Source: Hyphomicrobiales bacterium
Lineage (GTDB): Bacteria > Pseudomonadota > Alphaproteobacteria > Rhizobiales > Kaistiaceae
Direction of reading: 5' to 3'
NCBI GenBank assembly: GCA_017305635.1
Contig: JAFKKF010000008.1
Span: forward strand, 186,001 to 250,000
Length of the DNA: 64,000 bases
Positions 53,118 to 62,217 of the stretch are shown in pieces. The notes beneath the pieces are model-generated. The model was not told the DNA's origin and searched no databases. It saw only the letters and a program-made list of their open reading frames with translations. Position 1 is the first letter of the stretch; the number at the start of each line of letters is the position of its first letter. The translations under genes were made by a program, and so were the position numbers.

Positions 53118-54683
53118 ATGATCGCGGCTGGAAGGGACAGCACGGGGCCGATGCATGGCGTCGGCCCTGTGGCGACCGCGCCCGTGCTCGTCGCGCGTGG
53201 CCTTACCAAGCGCTTCCCCGGCGTCCTCGCCCTCGACGACGTCGGCTTCGCCATCCGGCCGGGCGAAATCGTCGCTCTTCTAGGCCAGAACGGTGCCGGC
53301 AAGTCGACGCTCATCCAGATCTTCGCCGGGGCGCATCCGGCCGGCGGATATGATGGCGATCTGACCCTCGGCGGAGAGCCGTTCCGGCCGTCGAGCGTCG
53401 CCGAAGCGGAGGCCGCCGGCGTCGCCCTCGTGCCCCAGGAGGTCAACGTCGTTCCTGACCTGACGATCGCCGAGAACATAGCGCTCAACGACGAACCGAC
53501 CCGATGGGGCTTCATCGATATCGGCGAGCGCATCCGGCGGGCGAAGGCGGCGCTCGCCGACTTCGGCCTCGACCTCGACCCGGCCCTGCCCATGTCGGCG
53601 CTCGACCTCGCCACGCAGCAGCTCGTCGTCATCGCTCGCGCGCTTGCCAAGCGCGCCCGGCTGCTGATCCTCGACGAGCCCACCGCCGCTCTTACTGAAA
53701 ATGAATCGCGCCGCCTGTTCGAGCGCATGCGCGCGCTGAAGGCGAAGGGCGTCGCCATCATTTTCGTCTCGCACCGGCTCGGCGAGGTCTTCGCCATTTG
53801 CGACCGCATCGTCGTCATGCGCGACGGACGCATCCGCGGGCATCACGGCATTGCCGACATTTCCCGCCGCGGGGTGGTCGACGAGATGGTCGGCGCGACC
53901 GGTGCGGACGAGGACACCGCCCCCGCCGGCGACAGCGCGACCGGTGCAGTCGCACTTGAGCTGCGCAACTTCAATGTCTTCGACAGCGGCGGCCGCAGGC
54001 GTGTCGAGAGCCTCGATCTGATCCTGCGCAGGGGCGAGGTTGTCGGCCTGTTCGGGTTGCTCGGCGCCGGCTGCATCGAAGCCGCCCTCGCCGCCTATGG
54101 CGCATGGCCGGGACGGCACGAGGGCGCGGTGCTGATCGATGGCAAGGCCGCCACCATCGCCGCCCCCTCAGAGGCTGTGCCGCTCGGCCTCGGCCTGATG
54201 GCACAGGACCGGCGCGATTGCCTGATCGGCGACCAGTCCATCGCCGACAATATCGGCATTGCGAGCCTCGCCAGCATTTCGCGCCTTGGCATCCTCGATA
54301 TCGGCGCCGGCCGCCGGCGTGCCCGCGACATCGCCGCGAGTATCGCGATCAAGACCGCCTCCATCGATGCCGAGGTGCGCACGCTTTCCGGCGGCAACCA
54401 GCAGAAGGTGCAGATCGCGCGCTGGCTCGCCGCCTCGACCCGCATCCTGATCATGATCGACCCGACCCGCGGCGTCGATGTGGGCGCCCGCCGCGAGATC
54501 AAGCGCCTCTGGTCCGAGCTCGCGGCAAGAGGCCACGCGATCCTGATCGCGTCGACCGATGCCGAGGAACTGGTCGACGCTTGCGACCGCGTCGTGGTGA
54601 TGGGCCACGGCCGTCGTGTCGGCGAGCTGGCAGCACGCGACCTTACCGAACAGAAGCTACTGCGGATGGCGACCGATGGCTGA
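53118..54683 (+). CDS. XylG-like sugar ABC ATPase with two nucleotide-binding domains
   Basis: 521 aa; ATG 53151 is an alternative start. Domain 1 has Walker A GQNGAGKST and Walker [12 protein letters not shown], with a degenerate signature (LDLATQQ). Domain 2 has signature LSGGNQQK, but a Walker A of GLLGAGCIEAAL without Lys and Walker B LIMIDPTRGVDV. It is therefore again a one-good-site ATPase. Its 3' end overlaps the permease start. Confidence 0.94.
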   Translation: MIAAGRDSTGPMHGVGPVATAPVLVARGLTKRFPGVLALDDVGFAIRPGEIVALLGQNGAGKSTLIQIFAGAHPAGGYDGDLTLGGEPFRPSSVAEAEAAGVALVPQEVNVVPDLTIAENIALNDEPTRWGFIDIGERIRRAKAALADFGLDLDPALPMSALDLATQQLVVIARALAKRARLLILDEPTAALTENESRRLFERMRALKAKGVAIIFVSHRLGEVFAICDRIVVMRDGRIRGHHGIADISRRGVVDEMVGATGADEDTAPAGDSATGAVALELRNFNVFDSGGRRRVESLDLILRRGEVVGLFGLLGAGCIEAALAAYGAWPGRHEGAVLIDGKAATIAAPSEAVPLGLGLMAQDRRDCLIGDQSIADNIGIASLASISRLGILDIGAGRRRARDIAASIAIKTASIDAEVRTLSGGNQQKVQIARWLAASTRILIMIDPTRGVDVGARREIKRLWSELAARGHAILIASTDAEELVDACDRVVVMGHGRRVGELAARDLTEQKLLRMATDG

Positions 54684-55881
54684 GCAGAACGTGACCGTTG
54701 CCCTCGACCCGGCGGAGCCGGCGCCGCCATCGCGCGGCTTCCTTCGCACGCTCGCGGGGGCGTCGGCACTGCGCAATTCCATGCTGCTCCTGGTCCTCGC
54801 CGGCGTCTGGCTGTTCTTCTATTTCGCCACCAATGGCACGTTCCTCACCCAGCGCAACCTCGTGCTGCTGGCGCTGCAGACCTCGATCGTGAGCCTCGCG
54901 GCGATCAGCGCCGTCATGCTCATCGTCACGCGCAATTTCGACCTCTCCGTCGGCTCGGCGGTCGCCCTTGTCGGCGTTGTCCTGGCGCTGCTCACCGTCA
55001 AGCATGATGTTGACCCCGCCCTCGGGGTGTTGGCAGCGATCGCCGCCGGCATCGCCATGGGCGCCTGGCAGGGCTTCTGGGTGACGCGCATCGGCGTCTC
55101 GTCCTTCATCGTCACGCTTGCAGGCATGCTCTATTTCCGCGGCATCTCCATGATCGCCACCAACGGCGCGACCGTCGCGCCGCTGCCGCGCTCGCTCACC
55201 GGCCTCGCGACAGGGTTCCTGCCGCCGGCCTTCTCGATCGGCGCCATCCTGGTCGCGACGCTCGGCTATGCCTCGCTTCGCGTGGCGGAGATAAGGAGGG
55301 CGCACGGCCTCGGCATTCTCGGCCGCATGCCGCCGGCGATCTTCCGCGCCGTCGCGCCGGCTGTCCTCGCCGCTCTTGCCGCGGCCTGGATCGCATCGTG
55401 GCAGGGCATCCCGTACCTCGTCGTGCTGGTCGCCATGTGCACCTTCGCTGCCGAGTTCCTCATGCGCCGCACGCGCTTCGGCGCGCAGCTCTATGCCATC
55501 GGCGGCAACCCGGAGGCGGCGCGCCTCTCCGGCATAAACCTGACGCGTGCGATCTTCTGGAACTTTGTCATTGCCGGTCTTGGCTACGGCATTACCGGCG
55601 TCGCGCTCACCGCCCGCGTCAGCGGCGCCATAGGCGGCAGCGCCGGCCTGTTCCTCGAGCTCGACGCCATCGCCGCTGCCATCATCGGCGGCACGTCGCT
55701 TTCGGGCGGGCGCGGGCGGGTCCTTGGCGCGCTCGTCGGCGCGCTCCTCATGGGCAGCCTCAACAATGGCATGAGCCTCATGAACGTGCCGACCTTCTAC
55801 CAGGACACGGCCCGCGGTATCGTGCTCCTCCTTGCCGTCGCCATCGACCAGCTCAGCCGTCGCCAGTCGGTCCGGCGCTGA
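54676..55881 (+). CDS. XylH-like sugar ABC permease
   Basis: 401 aa from the ATG inside the ATPase end. It is longer than ordinary RbsC permeases because of extra segments around residues 195-260, which is the XylH layout. Motifs are VTRNFDLSVGSAVALVGVVLAL and AAIIGGTSLSGGRGRVLGAL. With the XylF-like protein it supports a xylose-type importer. Confidence 0.93.
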   Translation: MAEQNVTVALDPAEPAPPSRGFLRTLAGASALRNSMLLLVLAGVWLFFYFATNGTFLTQRNLVLLALQTSIVSLAAISAVMLIVTRNFDLSVGSAVALVGVVLALLTVKHDVDPALGVLAAIAAGIAMGAWQGFWVTRIGVSSFIVTLAGMLYFRGISMIATNGATVAPLPRSLTGLATGFLPPAFSIGAILVATLGYASLRVAEIRRAHGLGILGRMPPAIFRAVAPAVLAALAAAWIASWQGIPYLVVLVAMCTFAAEFLMRRTRFGAQLYAIGGNPEAARLSGINLTRAIFWNFVIAGLGYGITGVALTARVSGAIGGSAGLFLELDAIAAAIIGGTSLSGGRGRVLGALVGALLMGSLNNGMSLMNVPTFYQDTARGIVLLLAVAIDQLSRRQSVRR

Positions 55882-55904
55882 TCACAACCAGACAGGAACG
55901 CCCC

Positions 55905-56930
55905 ATGTACGTCCCGCACAGCGCGCGCTACGACACCATGCTCTATCGCCGCGCCGGCCGGAGCGGGCTCCAGCTTCCGGCGCTCTCCCTTGGCCTGTGG
56001 CACAATTTCGGCGAAGACCGGCCGCTGGAGAATGCGCGTGCCATGTGCCGGCGGGCCTTCGACCTCGGCATCATCCATTTCGACCTTGCCAACAATTATG
56101 GCCCGCCTCCGGGCTCGGCCGAGCGCGCCTTCGGCGAGATCCTCGCCACCGATTTCCGCCACCATCGCGACGAGCTCGTGATCTCGACGAAGGCCGGCTA
56201 CCGCATGTGGCCCGGGCCCTATGGCGAATGGGGGAGCCGCAAATATCTGCATGCCAGCCTTGACCAGAGCCTGAAGCGCATGGGGCTGGACTACGTCGAC
56301 ATCTTCTATTCGCACCGCTTCGACCCGAAGACGCCGCTCGAAGAGACCATGTCGGCCCTTGATGCGGCCGTGCGCCAGGGAAAGGCGCTCTATGTCGGCA
56401 TCTCGTCGTACAGCTCGGCCAAGACGGCGGAGGCCGCCGCGATCCTCCGCCGGCTGGGCACGCCGGCGGTGATCCACCAGCCGAGCTATTCCATGCTCAA
56501 TCGCTGGATCGAGAAGGATCGGCTTCTCGACAGGCTCGAAGAGGAGGGCATGGGCTGCATCGCTTTCACCCCGCTCGCCCAGGGCATGCTTACCGACAAG
56601 TACCTTGCCGGCGTTCCCGCCGAGAGCCGCGCCGCGGCGGGCAAGTCCCTGCCGGGGAATTTCCTCAACAAGGAGACGATCGAACGGCTGCGGACGCTGG
56701 ATGCGATTGCCAAGCGACGCAGCCAGTCGCTCGCTCAGATGGCGATCGCCTGGGTGCTCCGCGATCCACGCATGACCTCCGCCCTTATCGGCGCCAGCCG
56801 CGTGGAGCAGATCGAGGATTGCGTCGCGGCGCTCGGCAATCTCGCCTTCAGCGCCGACGAGCTGGCCGAGATCGACCTCCACGCGGTCGACAGCGGCGTG
56901 AACCTCTGGGCGGCCTCGAGTTCCGCCTAG
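55905..56930 (+). CDS. aldo/keto reductase, YghZ/Gpr type
   Basis: 341 aa. MYVPHSARYDTMLYRRAGRSGLQLPALSLGLWHNFG is the YghZ-type opening. Catalytic residues are Asp and Tyr in HFDLANNYGPPPGSAE, Lys in VISTKAGYRMWPGPYGEWGSRKYL and His in IFYSHRFDP. YghZ reduces L-glyceraldehyde-3-phosphate and other aldehydes. As the last gene of the Xyl-like operon it may reduce or oxidise the imported sugar. Confidence 0.94.
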   Translation: MYVPHSARYDTMLYRRAGRSGLQLPALSLGLWHNFGEDRPLENARAMCRRAFDLGIIHFDLANNYGPPPGSAERAFGEILATDFRHHRDELVISTKAGYRMWPGPYGEWGSRKYLHASLDQSLKRMGLDYVDIFYSHRFDPKTPLEETMSALDAAVRQGKALYVGISSYSSAKTAEAAAILRRLGTPAVIHQPSYSMLNRWIEKDRLLDRLEEEGMGCIAFTPLAQGMLTDKYLAGVPAESRAAAGKSLPGNFLNKETIERLRTLDAIAKRRSQSLAQMAIAWVLRDPRMTSALIGASRVEQIEDCVAALGNLAFSADELAEIDLHAVDSGVNLWAASSSA

Positions 56931-56983
56931 CAGTGCGGCGGACCGCCGGGCCCCTTGGCCAGACAACGGCTTTGACCCTCCCC

Positions 56984-57049
56984 AGTTCGCCAGGTGGCCC
57001 GCGAACTGTAGCGCTGCAAGCGGTAGACTGATCGCCTTTCAATCTACCG
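56984..57049. terminator. two hairpins between convergent AKR and isomerase genes
   Basis: AGTTCGC (56984-56990) pairs with GCGAACT (57001-57007), and CGGTAGA (57021-57027) pairs with TCTACCG (57043-57049), the latter overlapping the isomerase stop. Convergent placement suggests a two-way termination region, though T-runs are poor. Confidence 0.45.
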
Positions 57050-57895
57050 GACGTAACTGCCTGCTTGTTCGAGAAGCTCCTCGAGAGCTTGCACCCCGTT
57101 CCGGACGGCAACCTCACGTTCTCCTTCCGGCAGGTCGCATTCGATGCAGAGCGGGCCGCCGTAGCCGATGGCGGCAAGCCCATCGAGGAAGCGCGGGAAA
57201 TCGACCTGGCCCTCGCCTATCGGCTTCTCCGCGCCGAGGTGGCGGCCGTCTTTCGGATAGAAGCCATCCTTGGCGTGGACGCTCCGGATATGCGGCCCGA
57301 GAAGAGGCAGGGCATCGATCGGGTTGCCCTTGCCATAGAGGAGGAGGTTGGCTGGATCGAAGTTGACGCCGACATTGTCCATGGCGACGTCCTCGATGGT
57401 GCGTAGCAGCGTCACCGGCGTCTCCTGGCCGGTCTCGAAGCAGAAGACCTGATCGTTTCGCTTCAGGTGAGCCGCGATGTCGCGGATGACCGGGATGAGG
57501 CTCTTGTAGCGCTCATCATGGAGGTCCTCCGGCACGAAGCCGAGATGGGTGATGATCTCGCGGATGCCCATCGAAGCCGCGACGTCGGCCGAGCGCTTGA
57601 TGATGGCGCTCCGCTCCTCGCGCACTTCCACCGGGACGAGGCCGGTGGTGATCGGCCCATCAATGAGGTCCCAGACGACCTTGCCCGGATAGCCCGCCCA
57701 CATGGCCGTGATCTCGACGTCGTGGGCCTTCGCCTCGGCAAGGATGATGGCTCGGTTGGCCTCGGTCAGGTAGTCGGGGCGGTAGACCGACAGGTGGCAG
57801 ACGTCGAGGCCGAAACCGCGGACGGCGGCGATCTGGCCGGTGGCGTCCTCGTGGAGCTTGGTGACGAGCCCGAGCTCGTGGGGGTGACGTGGCAT
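57044..57895 (-). CDS. sugar-phosphate isomerase/epimerase (xylose-isomerase-like TIM barrel)
   Basis: 283 aa, AGGAAG before the ATG. TIM-barrel metal residues appear in FCFETGQETP (Glu), GVNFDPANLLLYGKG (Asp), IRSVHAKDGFYP (His/Asp) and LCIECDLPEG (Glu), the usual order for AP-endonuclease-2 fold sugar isomerases. It probably isomerises or epimerises the sugar brought in by the CUT1 importer. It is the last gene of the minus-strand operon. Confidence 0.9.
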   Translation of the reverse strand: MPRHPHELGLVTKLHEDATGQIAAVRGFGLDVCHLSVYRPDYLTEANRAIILAEAKAHDVEITAMWAGYPGKVVWDLIDGPITTGLVPVEVREERSAIIKRSADVAASMGIREIITHLGFVPEDLHDERYKSLIPVIRDIAAHLKRNDQVFCFETGQETPVTLLRTIEDVAMDNVGVNFDPANLLLYGKGNPIDALPLLGPHIRSVHAKDGFYPKDGRHLGAEKPIGEGQVDFPRFLDGLAAIGYGGPLCIECDLPEGEREVAVRNGVQALEELLEQAGSYVR

Positions 57896-57910
57896 ACCGG
57901 GTCTTCCTGC

Positions 57911-58768
57911 TTAGCCCTTGACTGCGCCCATGGTGAGGCCGCGGACGAGCGCTTTCTGGACGAAGAGATAGAAGATGACGACGGGGAGCATCGCCATGAC
58001 GGCGGCGGCGGTGAGCTCGCCCCATTTGACCTCCTCGTAGGACACCCAGTTGTAGATGCCGAGGGGGAGGGTCTTGGCGTAGCGGGCGGTGAGCACCATG
58101 GCGTAGAGGAACTCGTTCCACGAGAAGATGAACGAGAAGATCGCCGAGGTCGCGAGGCCGGGCAGCGCCAGCGGCAGGATGATCCTGAGGAACGTGCCCC
58201 AGCGGCTGCACCCGTCGATCATGGCGGCTTCCTCGAGCTCGCGGGGAATGTCGAGGAAATAGCTGCGCATCATCCAGATGACGAAGCCGAGGATGATCGT
58301 CAGGTAGACGATGACGAGCGCCGTGTAAGTGTCCTTGAGGCCAAGGCCGGTGAAGATGATGAAGAACGGGATGATGAAGGCAACCGGCGGGATCATCCGG
58401 GTGGAAAGGATGCCGAGGAGCAGGAAACGCTGCCCGCGGAATTCCATGCGTGCGAGCGCATAGGCGGCAGGCACGCCGAGGACGAGGCCGAGGGCCGTCG
58501 AGGCAAGGGCGATGACCAGGCTGTTGGTCGCGTAGGTGAGGAGCGACCCCTCGTTCCAGACCGTCACGTAGTGCTCGAAGGTCGGCACGAAGAGCCAGGT
58601 GGGCGGCATGGCGAGCGCATCGACGCGGGTCTTCAGCGACATCATCACCGTCCACAGGATCGGGAAGATGAAGACGAAGGCGATGACGACGAGGCCGATG
58701 GTGTTCAGCCAGTCGCCGAGGCCCATCGGCTCGCGCGGTTCGTCGGGTCTCCTAGCCAAGGCGGACAT
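57911..58768 (-). CDS. CUT1 sugar ABC permease (MalG-like)
   Basis: 285 aa with six hydrophobic segments. The EAA loop reads ELEEAAMIDGCSRWGTFLRIILPLALPG, the best match to the family consensus. The N-terminus MSALARRPDEPREP is cytoplasmic. Its start overlaps the MalF-like gene end. No ATPase gene is present in the operon. Confidence 0.94.
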   Translation of the reverse strand: MSALARRPDEPREPMGLGDWLNTIGLVVIAFVFIFPILWTVMMSLKTRVDALAMPPTWLFVPTFEHYVTVWNEGSLLTYATNSLVIALASTALGLVLGVPAAYALARMEFRGQRFLLLGILSTRMIPPVAFIIPFFIIFTGLGLKDTYTALVIVYLTIILGFVIWMMRSYFLDIPRELEEAAMIDGCSRWGTFLRIILPLALPGLATSAIFSFIFSWNEFLYAMVLTARYAKTLPLGIYNWVSYEEVKWGELTAAAVMAMLPVVIFYLFVQKALVRGLTMGAVKG

Positions 58769-59648
58769 CCCCCCAGCGAACGATGAGGAAGGAGGCGGCG
58801 AGGATGATGAGGAAGAGGACGAGGGCAAGCGCCGAGCCGTAGCCGAGGCGCAGGAAGCTGAAGCCGACCGTGTAGGTGTAGACCGCAAGGGTCTCGGTGG
58901 AGACGCCCGGCCCGCCGCGGGTGAGGATGTAGAAGAGATCGAAAGTCTTGAAGAGGTCGATGGTGCGGAAGAGCACGCCCACCATCAGGATGGGCCTGAG
59001 CAGCGGCAGCTTGATCGCGAAGAAGATCTGGCTCGCCCGCGCCCCGTCGACGACCGCCGCCTCGATGACTTCCTTAGGCAGCGTGAGGAGCCCGGTGAAG
59101 ATGATGAGCATCAGCTCCGGCGTATGCTGCCAGATCTCGACGAGGATGAGCGCCGGCATGGCCTGCTCGGGACTGTAGATCCATTCGAGCGGCCCGAGCC
59201 CGATGAAGGAAAGGAAATAGTTGAGGAGTCCGAGCGTCGGGCTGAACATCAGCCGCCAGACGAAGGTGACCGCGATCGGCGTGATGATGATCGGGAGCAG
59301 GATGAAGCCGCGCAGCAGGCCCACCAGGCGCTTCTGGCGGATGAGCATGAGGGCGACACCGAAGCCGAGGGCCACTTCGATGGCGAGCGCGACGGTGACG
59401 AAGAGCAGCGTCCGGCCGAGGGCGCCCCAGAACCGGTCATCCGCCAGCAGTTCCGCGTAGTTTCCGAGCCCGTTGAAATGCCGGCTCGCGACCTTGGGGA
59501 GGTAATAGTCCTCGAAGCTCGTCGTGACCGTGTAGAACAACGGCACGACATTTATGGCCACCAGCACGATCAGCGCCGGCGCGAGGAAGCTCGCCGGCAG
59601 CAACCATTGCCTAAGCGCTGCGACAGGACGCGGCATGCGGAAGTTCAT
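58752..59648 (-). CDS. CUT1 sugar ABC permease (MalF-like)
   Basis: 298 aa with six hydrophobic segments. The EAA loop is EVIEAAVVDGARASQIFFAIKLPLLRP. It is the partner of the downstream MalG-like permease. It begins after the binding-protein gene and the hairpin at 59677. Confidence 0.94.
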   Translation of the reverse strand: MNFRMPRPVAALRQWLLPASFLAPALIVLVAINVVPLFYTVTTSFEDYYLPKVASRHFNGLGNYAELLADDRFWGALGRTLLFVTVALAIEVALGFGVALMLIRQKRLVGLLRGFILLPIIITPIAVTFVWRLMFSPTLGLLNYFLSFIGLGPLEWIYSPEQAMPALILVEIWQHTPELMLIIFTGLLTLPKEVIEAAVVDGARASQIFFAIKLPLLRPILMVGVLFRTIDLFKTFDLFYILTRGGPGVSTETLAVYTYTVGFSFLRLGYGSALALVLFLIILAASFLIVRWGDVRLG

Positions 59649-59676
59649 TCCGGGAAGAGCGGTGAAGGCATGAGAA

Positions 59677-59702
59677 CCGCCGGAGGCCGGAGCCTCCGGC
59701 GG
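59677..59702 (-). terminator. attenuator-like hairpin after the CUT1 binding-protein gene
   Basis: Perfect 11-bp stem CCGCCGGAGGC / GCCTCCGGCGG with a four-base loop, followed on the minus strand by TTCTC. It lies between the binding-protein stop and the MalF-like start. Confidence 0.65.
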
Positions 59703-59723
59703 CGATTGTCTGGTAGCGGCTCG

Positions 59724-61037
59724 CTATTTGCGCGCCAGCACGTCGTCCATCTTCTTGGCGGCCGCCGACAGGTTGGTCTGCGCGTCGGCCTGTTTCAGGA
59801 TGGTGGCGTTGACGGCGCCGCCATAGATGTCGAGCCATTCGTCGATCTGGGTGATCAGCGGGAAGCCCGGCTCCGGGTTGACCGACTGCATCGACTTGGC
59901 CGTGGCCTTCGCCCATTCGGCCGGATACTTGGCCTGCACTGCGGGAGACTCGAACACGGAAGCGCGCACGCCGAGGCCGGCCGATTCGCCGACCTTCAGT
60001 GCGGTCTCCTTGCCCGTTGCCCAGGCAAGGAATAGGGCGGCACCGACCTTGTTCTTGGACGAGGAGGACATGCTCAGCATCCACGAACCCGTGTTGGCGA
60101 ACGCGCCCTTCGGACCGGCGGGCATCGCCGCGTAGCCGATCTTGCCGGCAACGGTCGACTTGGACGGATCCTCGATCTGCGACATGAACACCGAGGCGTC
60201 GATATACATGGCCGCCTTGCCCTGCTGGAAGTCGGACACGCACTCGTACCAGGTATAGTTGCCGACGCCGGGAGGGCCCGCCTCCTGCAGCAGCTTGGCA
60301 TACATGGTGATTGCAGCTGCGGCCTCGGGGCTGTCGAACGTGGCCTTGGTCGGCTTCATCGGATCGTCGAAGATGCGGCCGCCATAGGACCAGACGAAGC
60401 CCGAACTATTCCAGGCCGTGTGGATCTTTTGGCCGCGCAACAGGATGCCGGCCGTCTCGCCGGGCTTGTTCAGCTTGACCGCCGCGGCGAGCAGCTCGTC
60501 CATGTTGGTCGGCACCGTGACGCCGGCGGCGTCGAGAAGGTCCTTGCGATAGTAGAGAATCTGCGCCTCACCGGAGATCGGGATGCCGAAGAGCTTGCCG
60601 TCGACCTTGCCGTCCTTGATCATCGAGGGCAGGAAGTCAGCCATGTCATAGGCGGCAGCGTCGACGACCTTTGGGTCGGAGAAATAGCTGTCGAGCGGCT
60701 CGATCCAGTTGGCGCCCGCATACTGGACGATGGCCTGGTCCATCATCACGATGTCGAAGGTGCCGGCGCCGGAGGAGAGGTCCACCAGGCGCTTGTTCAT
60801 GAACTCGTCCTGGGCGTAGGACTCCATGGTCACCTTGATGCCCGTGAGCTTCTCGAATTCGGGGATCAGCGGCGTGATGGCATCGGTATAGGCATGCTTG
60901 TTCATGCCGAGAAACAGCTCGGTGCCCTTGGCTTGCTGCCAATCGACAGCGAAGGCAGAGGTTGCGGCGAGCGAGCCGGCGAGTGAGAGCGCTGCCGACG
61001 TTACGAGCGTGCGCAGGCCCTTTCGGAACGGTGACAT
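59724..61037 (-). CDS. CUT1 sugar ABC substrate-binding protein
   Basis: 437 aa with the start at MSPFRKG after GAGGAAG. The signal peptide ends ATSAFAVD. The mature part is a bacterial extracellular solute-binding family 1 fold (ITPLIPEFEKLTGIKVTMESYAQDEFMNKRLVDL, GTFDIVMMDQAIVQYA, FGIPISGEAQILYYRKDLLDAAGV). The ligand is unknown; the MurQ-like gene upstream hints at an amino sugar or muramic compound. Confidence 0.93.
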   Translation of the reverse strand: MSPFRKGLRTLVTSAALSLAGSLAATSAFAVDWQQAKGTELFLGMNKHAYTDAITPLIPEFEKLTGIKVTMESYAQDEFMNKRLVDLSSGAGTFDIVMMDQAIVQYAGANWIEPLDSYFSDPKVVDAAAYDMADFLPSMIKDGKVDGKLFGIPISGEAQILYYRKDLLDAAGVTVPTNMDELLAAAVKLNKPGETAGILLRGQKIHTAWNSSGFVWSYGGRIFDDPMKPTKATFDSPEAAAAITMYAKLLQEAGPPGVGNYTWYECVSDFQQGKAAMYIDASVFMSQIEDPSKSTVAGKIGYAAMPAGPKGAFANTGSWMLSMSSSSKNKVGAALFLAWATGKETALKVGESAGLGVRASVFESPAVQAKYPAEWAKATAKSMQSVNPEPGFPLITQIDEWLDIYGGAVNATILKQADAQTNLSAAAKKMDDVLARK

Positions 61038-61098
61038 ATTTGATCTTCCTCTTTGTTCAGGCAACCGGCGGCGCGCCCGCCCGCGACTTCGCAGCACC

Positions 61099-61989
61099 TC
61101 ACGCTTCGAGAAGCGCCAGCGCGCTGCGGAGATTGTCCGCGGCTGCCGTGAGCAGGCGCCGCGCTTGTTCCGGCGTCGCGCCGCGCGCGACGAGCACCGC
61201 CGACTTGACGTGATCGCCGGCCGCGGCGAGCGCCGCCACGGCGGCAGCCTCGTCGCAGCCGGCAATGTGCATGACGATTCCCGTCGCCCGTCGCCTGAGC
61301 TTGTCGTTGTCGATGCGGAGGTCGACCATCAGGCCGTCGTGTATGCGGCCGAGGCGCGTCATGATCATGGTGGAAAGAATTCCGAGTGCCGCCTTCTGCG
61401 CCGTGCCGGCGCCCATGCGCGTCGAGCCGCTGATCACCTCGGGGCCGGTCCCAATGAGGACCGGAACGTCGACGCGCGCGAGCAGCGGCGCCGTGGCATT
61501 GTTCGCCAAGCCCACGGTCAGCGCGCCGGCTTCTCGGGCGGCAGCCGTTGCGGCAAGGGTGAAGGGCGTCCGGCCGCTGGCCGCAACCGCGATCACGACG
61601 TCGGCGGGCGATGGGTCGTGCAGCACCATCTCGGCGCGCCCGCGCTCGCCATCGTCCTCGGCGCCGCCGGGGAGGCCGGGCTCGAGGACATGCCCGTTGG
61701 CGAGGATGAAGAGGGTGCGCGTCTCGGGCCACCCGAAGGTGCCGGCGAGCTCCATGCCGTCGAGGGCGGCGATGAGGCCGGATGAGCCAGCGCCGACGTA
61801 GATGATCCGGCCGTTGCCCGACGACAGGAGGGCTACTGCCGCCTGCGCGGCCGCGACCAGCGCTGGAACGGCCGAGGCGACAGCGGTGATCGCTGAGGTC
61901 TGCCCATCGACGAGCAGGCGCGCGATTGCCTCATCATCGCGGGCGTCCATGCCCTTCGAGAGGAGGTTGATCGTCTCGGTTGTCGACAT
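61099..61989 (-). CDS. murQ: MurQ-like N-acetylmuramic acid-6-phosphate etherase
   Basis: 296 aa, the family length. The SIS-fold pattern YVGAGSSGLIAALDGMELAGTFGWP contains the first catalytic Glu, and the second acidic residue lies in the GGAEDD stretch. ASGRTPFTLAATAAAREAGA and EVISGSTRMGAGTAQKAALGILST are the family signatures. It would split MurNAc-6-phosphate into GlcNAc-6-phosphate and D-lactate. There is no AnmK kinase or NagZ nearby, so phosphorylation must be done elsewhere or the substrate is different. It is the first gene of the minus-strand operon. Confidence 0.86.
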   Translation of the reverse strand: MSTTETINLLSKGMDARDDEAIARLLVDGQTSAITAVASAVPALVAAAQAAVALLSSGNGRIIYVGAGSSGLIAALDGMELAGTFGWPETRTLFILANGHVLEPGLPGGAEDDGERGRAEMVLHDPSPADVVIAVAASGRTPFTLAATAAAREAGALTVGLANNATAPLLARVDVPVLIGTGPEVISGSTRMGAGTAQKAALGILSTMIMTRLGRIHDGLMVDLRIDNDKLRRRATGIVMHIAGCDEAAAVAALAAAGDHVKSAVLVARGATPEQARRLLTAAADNLRSALALLEA

Positions 61990-62060
61990 CGGAAGGCAGC
62001 TTCCCGTCGTTCCCAGGCAAACTGATATTAGAGTGGTATCTTTGAGGTCACAGGCCCAAG

Positions 62061-62079
62061 AATCGACAGAACGTCGATT
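62061..62079. promoter_or_regulatory. inverted repeat between murQ and the GntR gene
   Basis: AATCGAC and GTCGATT are separated by AGAAC, a perfect 7-bp inverted repeat in the 228-bp divergent region. It could be an operator for the adjacent UTRA-type GntR. No strong promoter hexamers were seen beside it. Confidence 0.35.
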
Positions 62080-62217
62080 GCCGTCGACTTATCCACAGGC
62101 TTCTTCTGGCGCAAAGCGCCTGCCAAAGCATCAGTTCGTGGCAACGCAATCGGAAATTGTGCTGACGCTCCAATGCCGGCCTTTTCCTGCCTGGTCCCTA
62201 ACTGGCATTCTTGTCAG

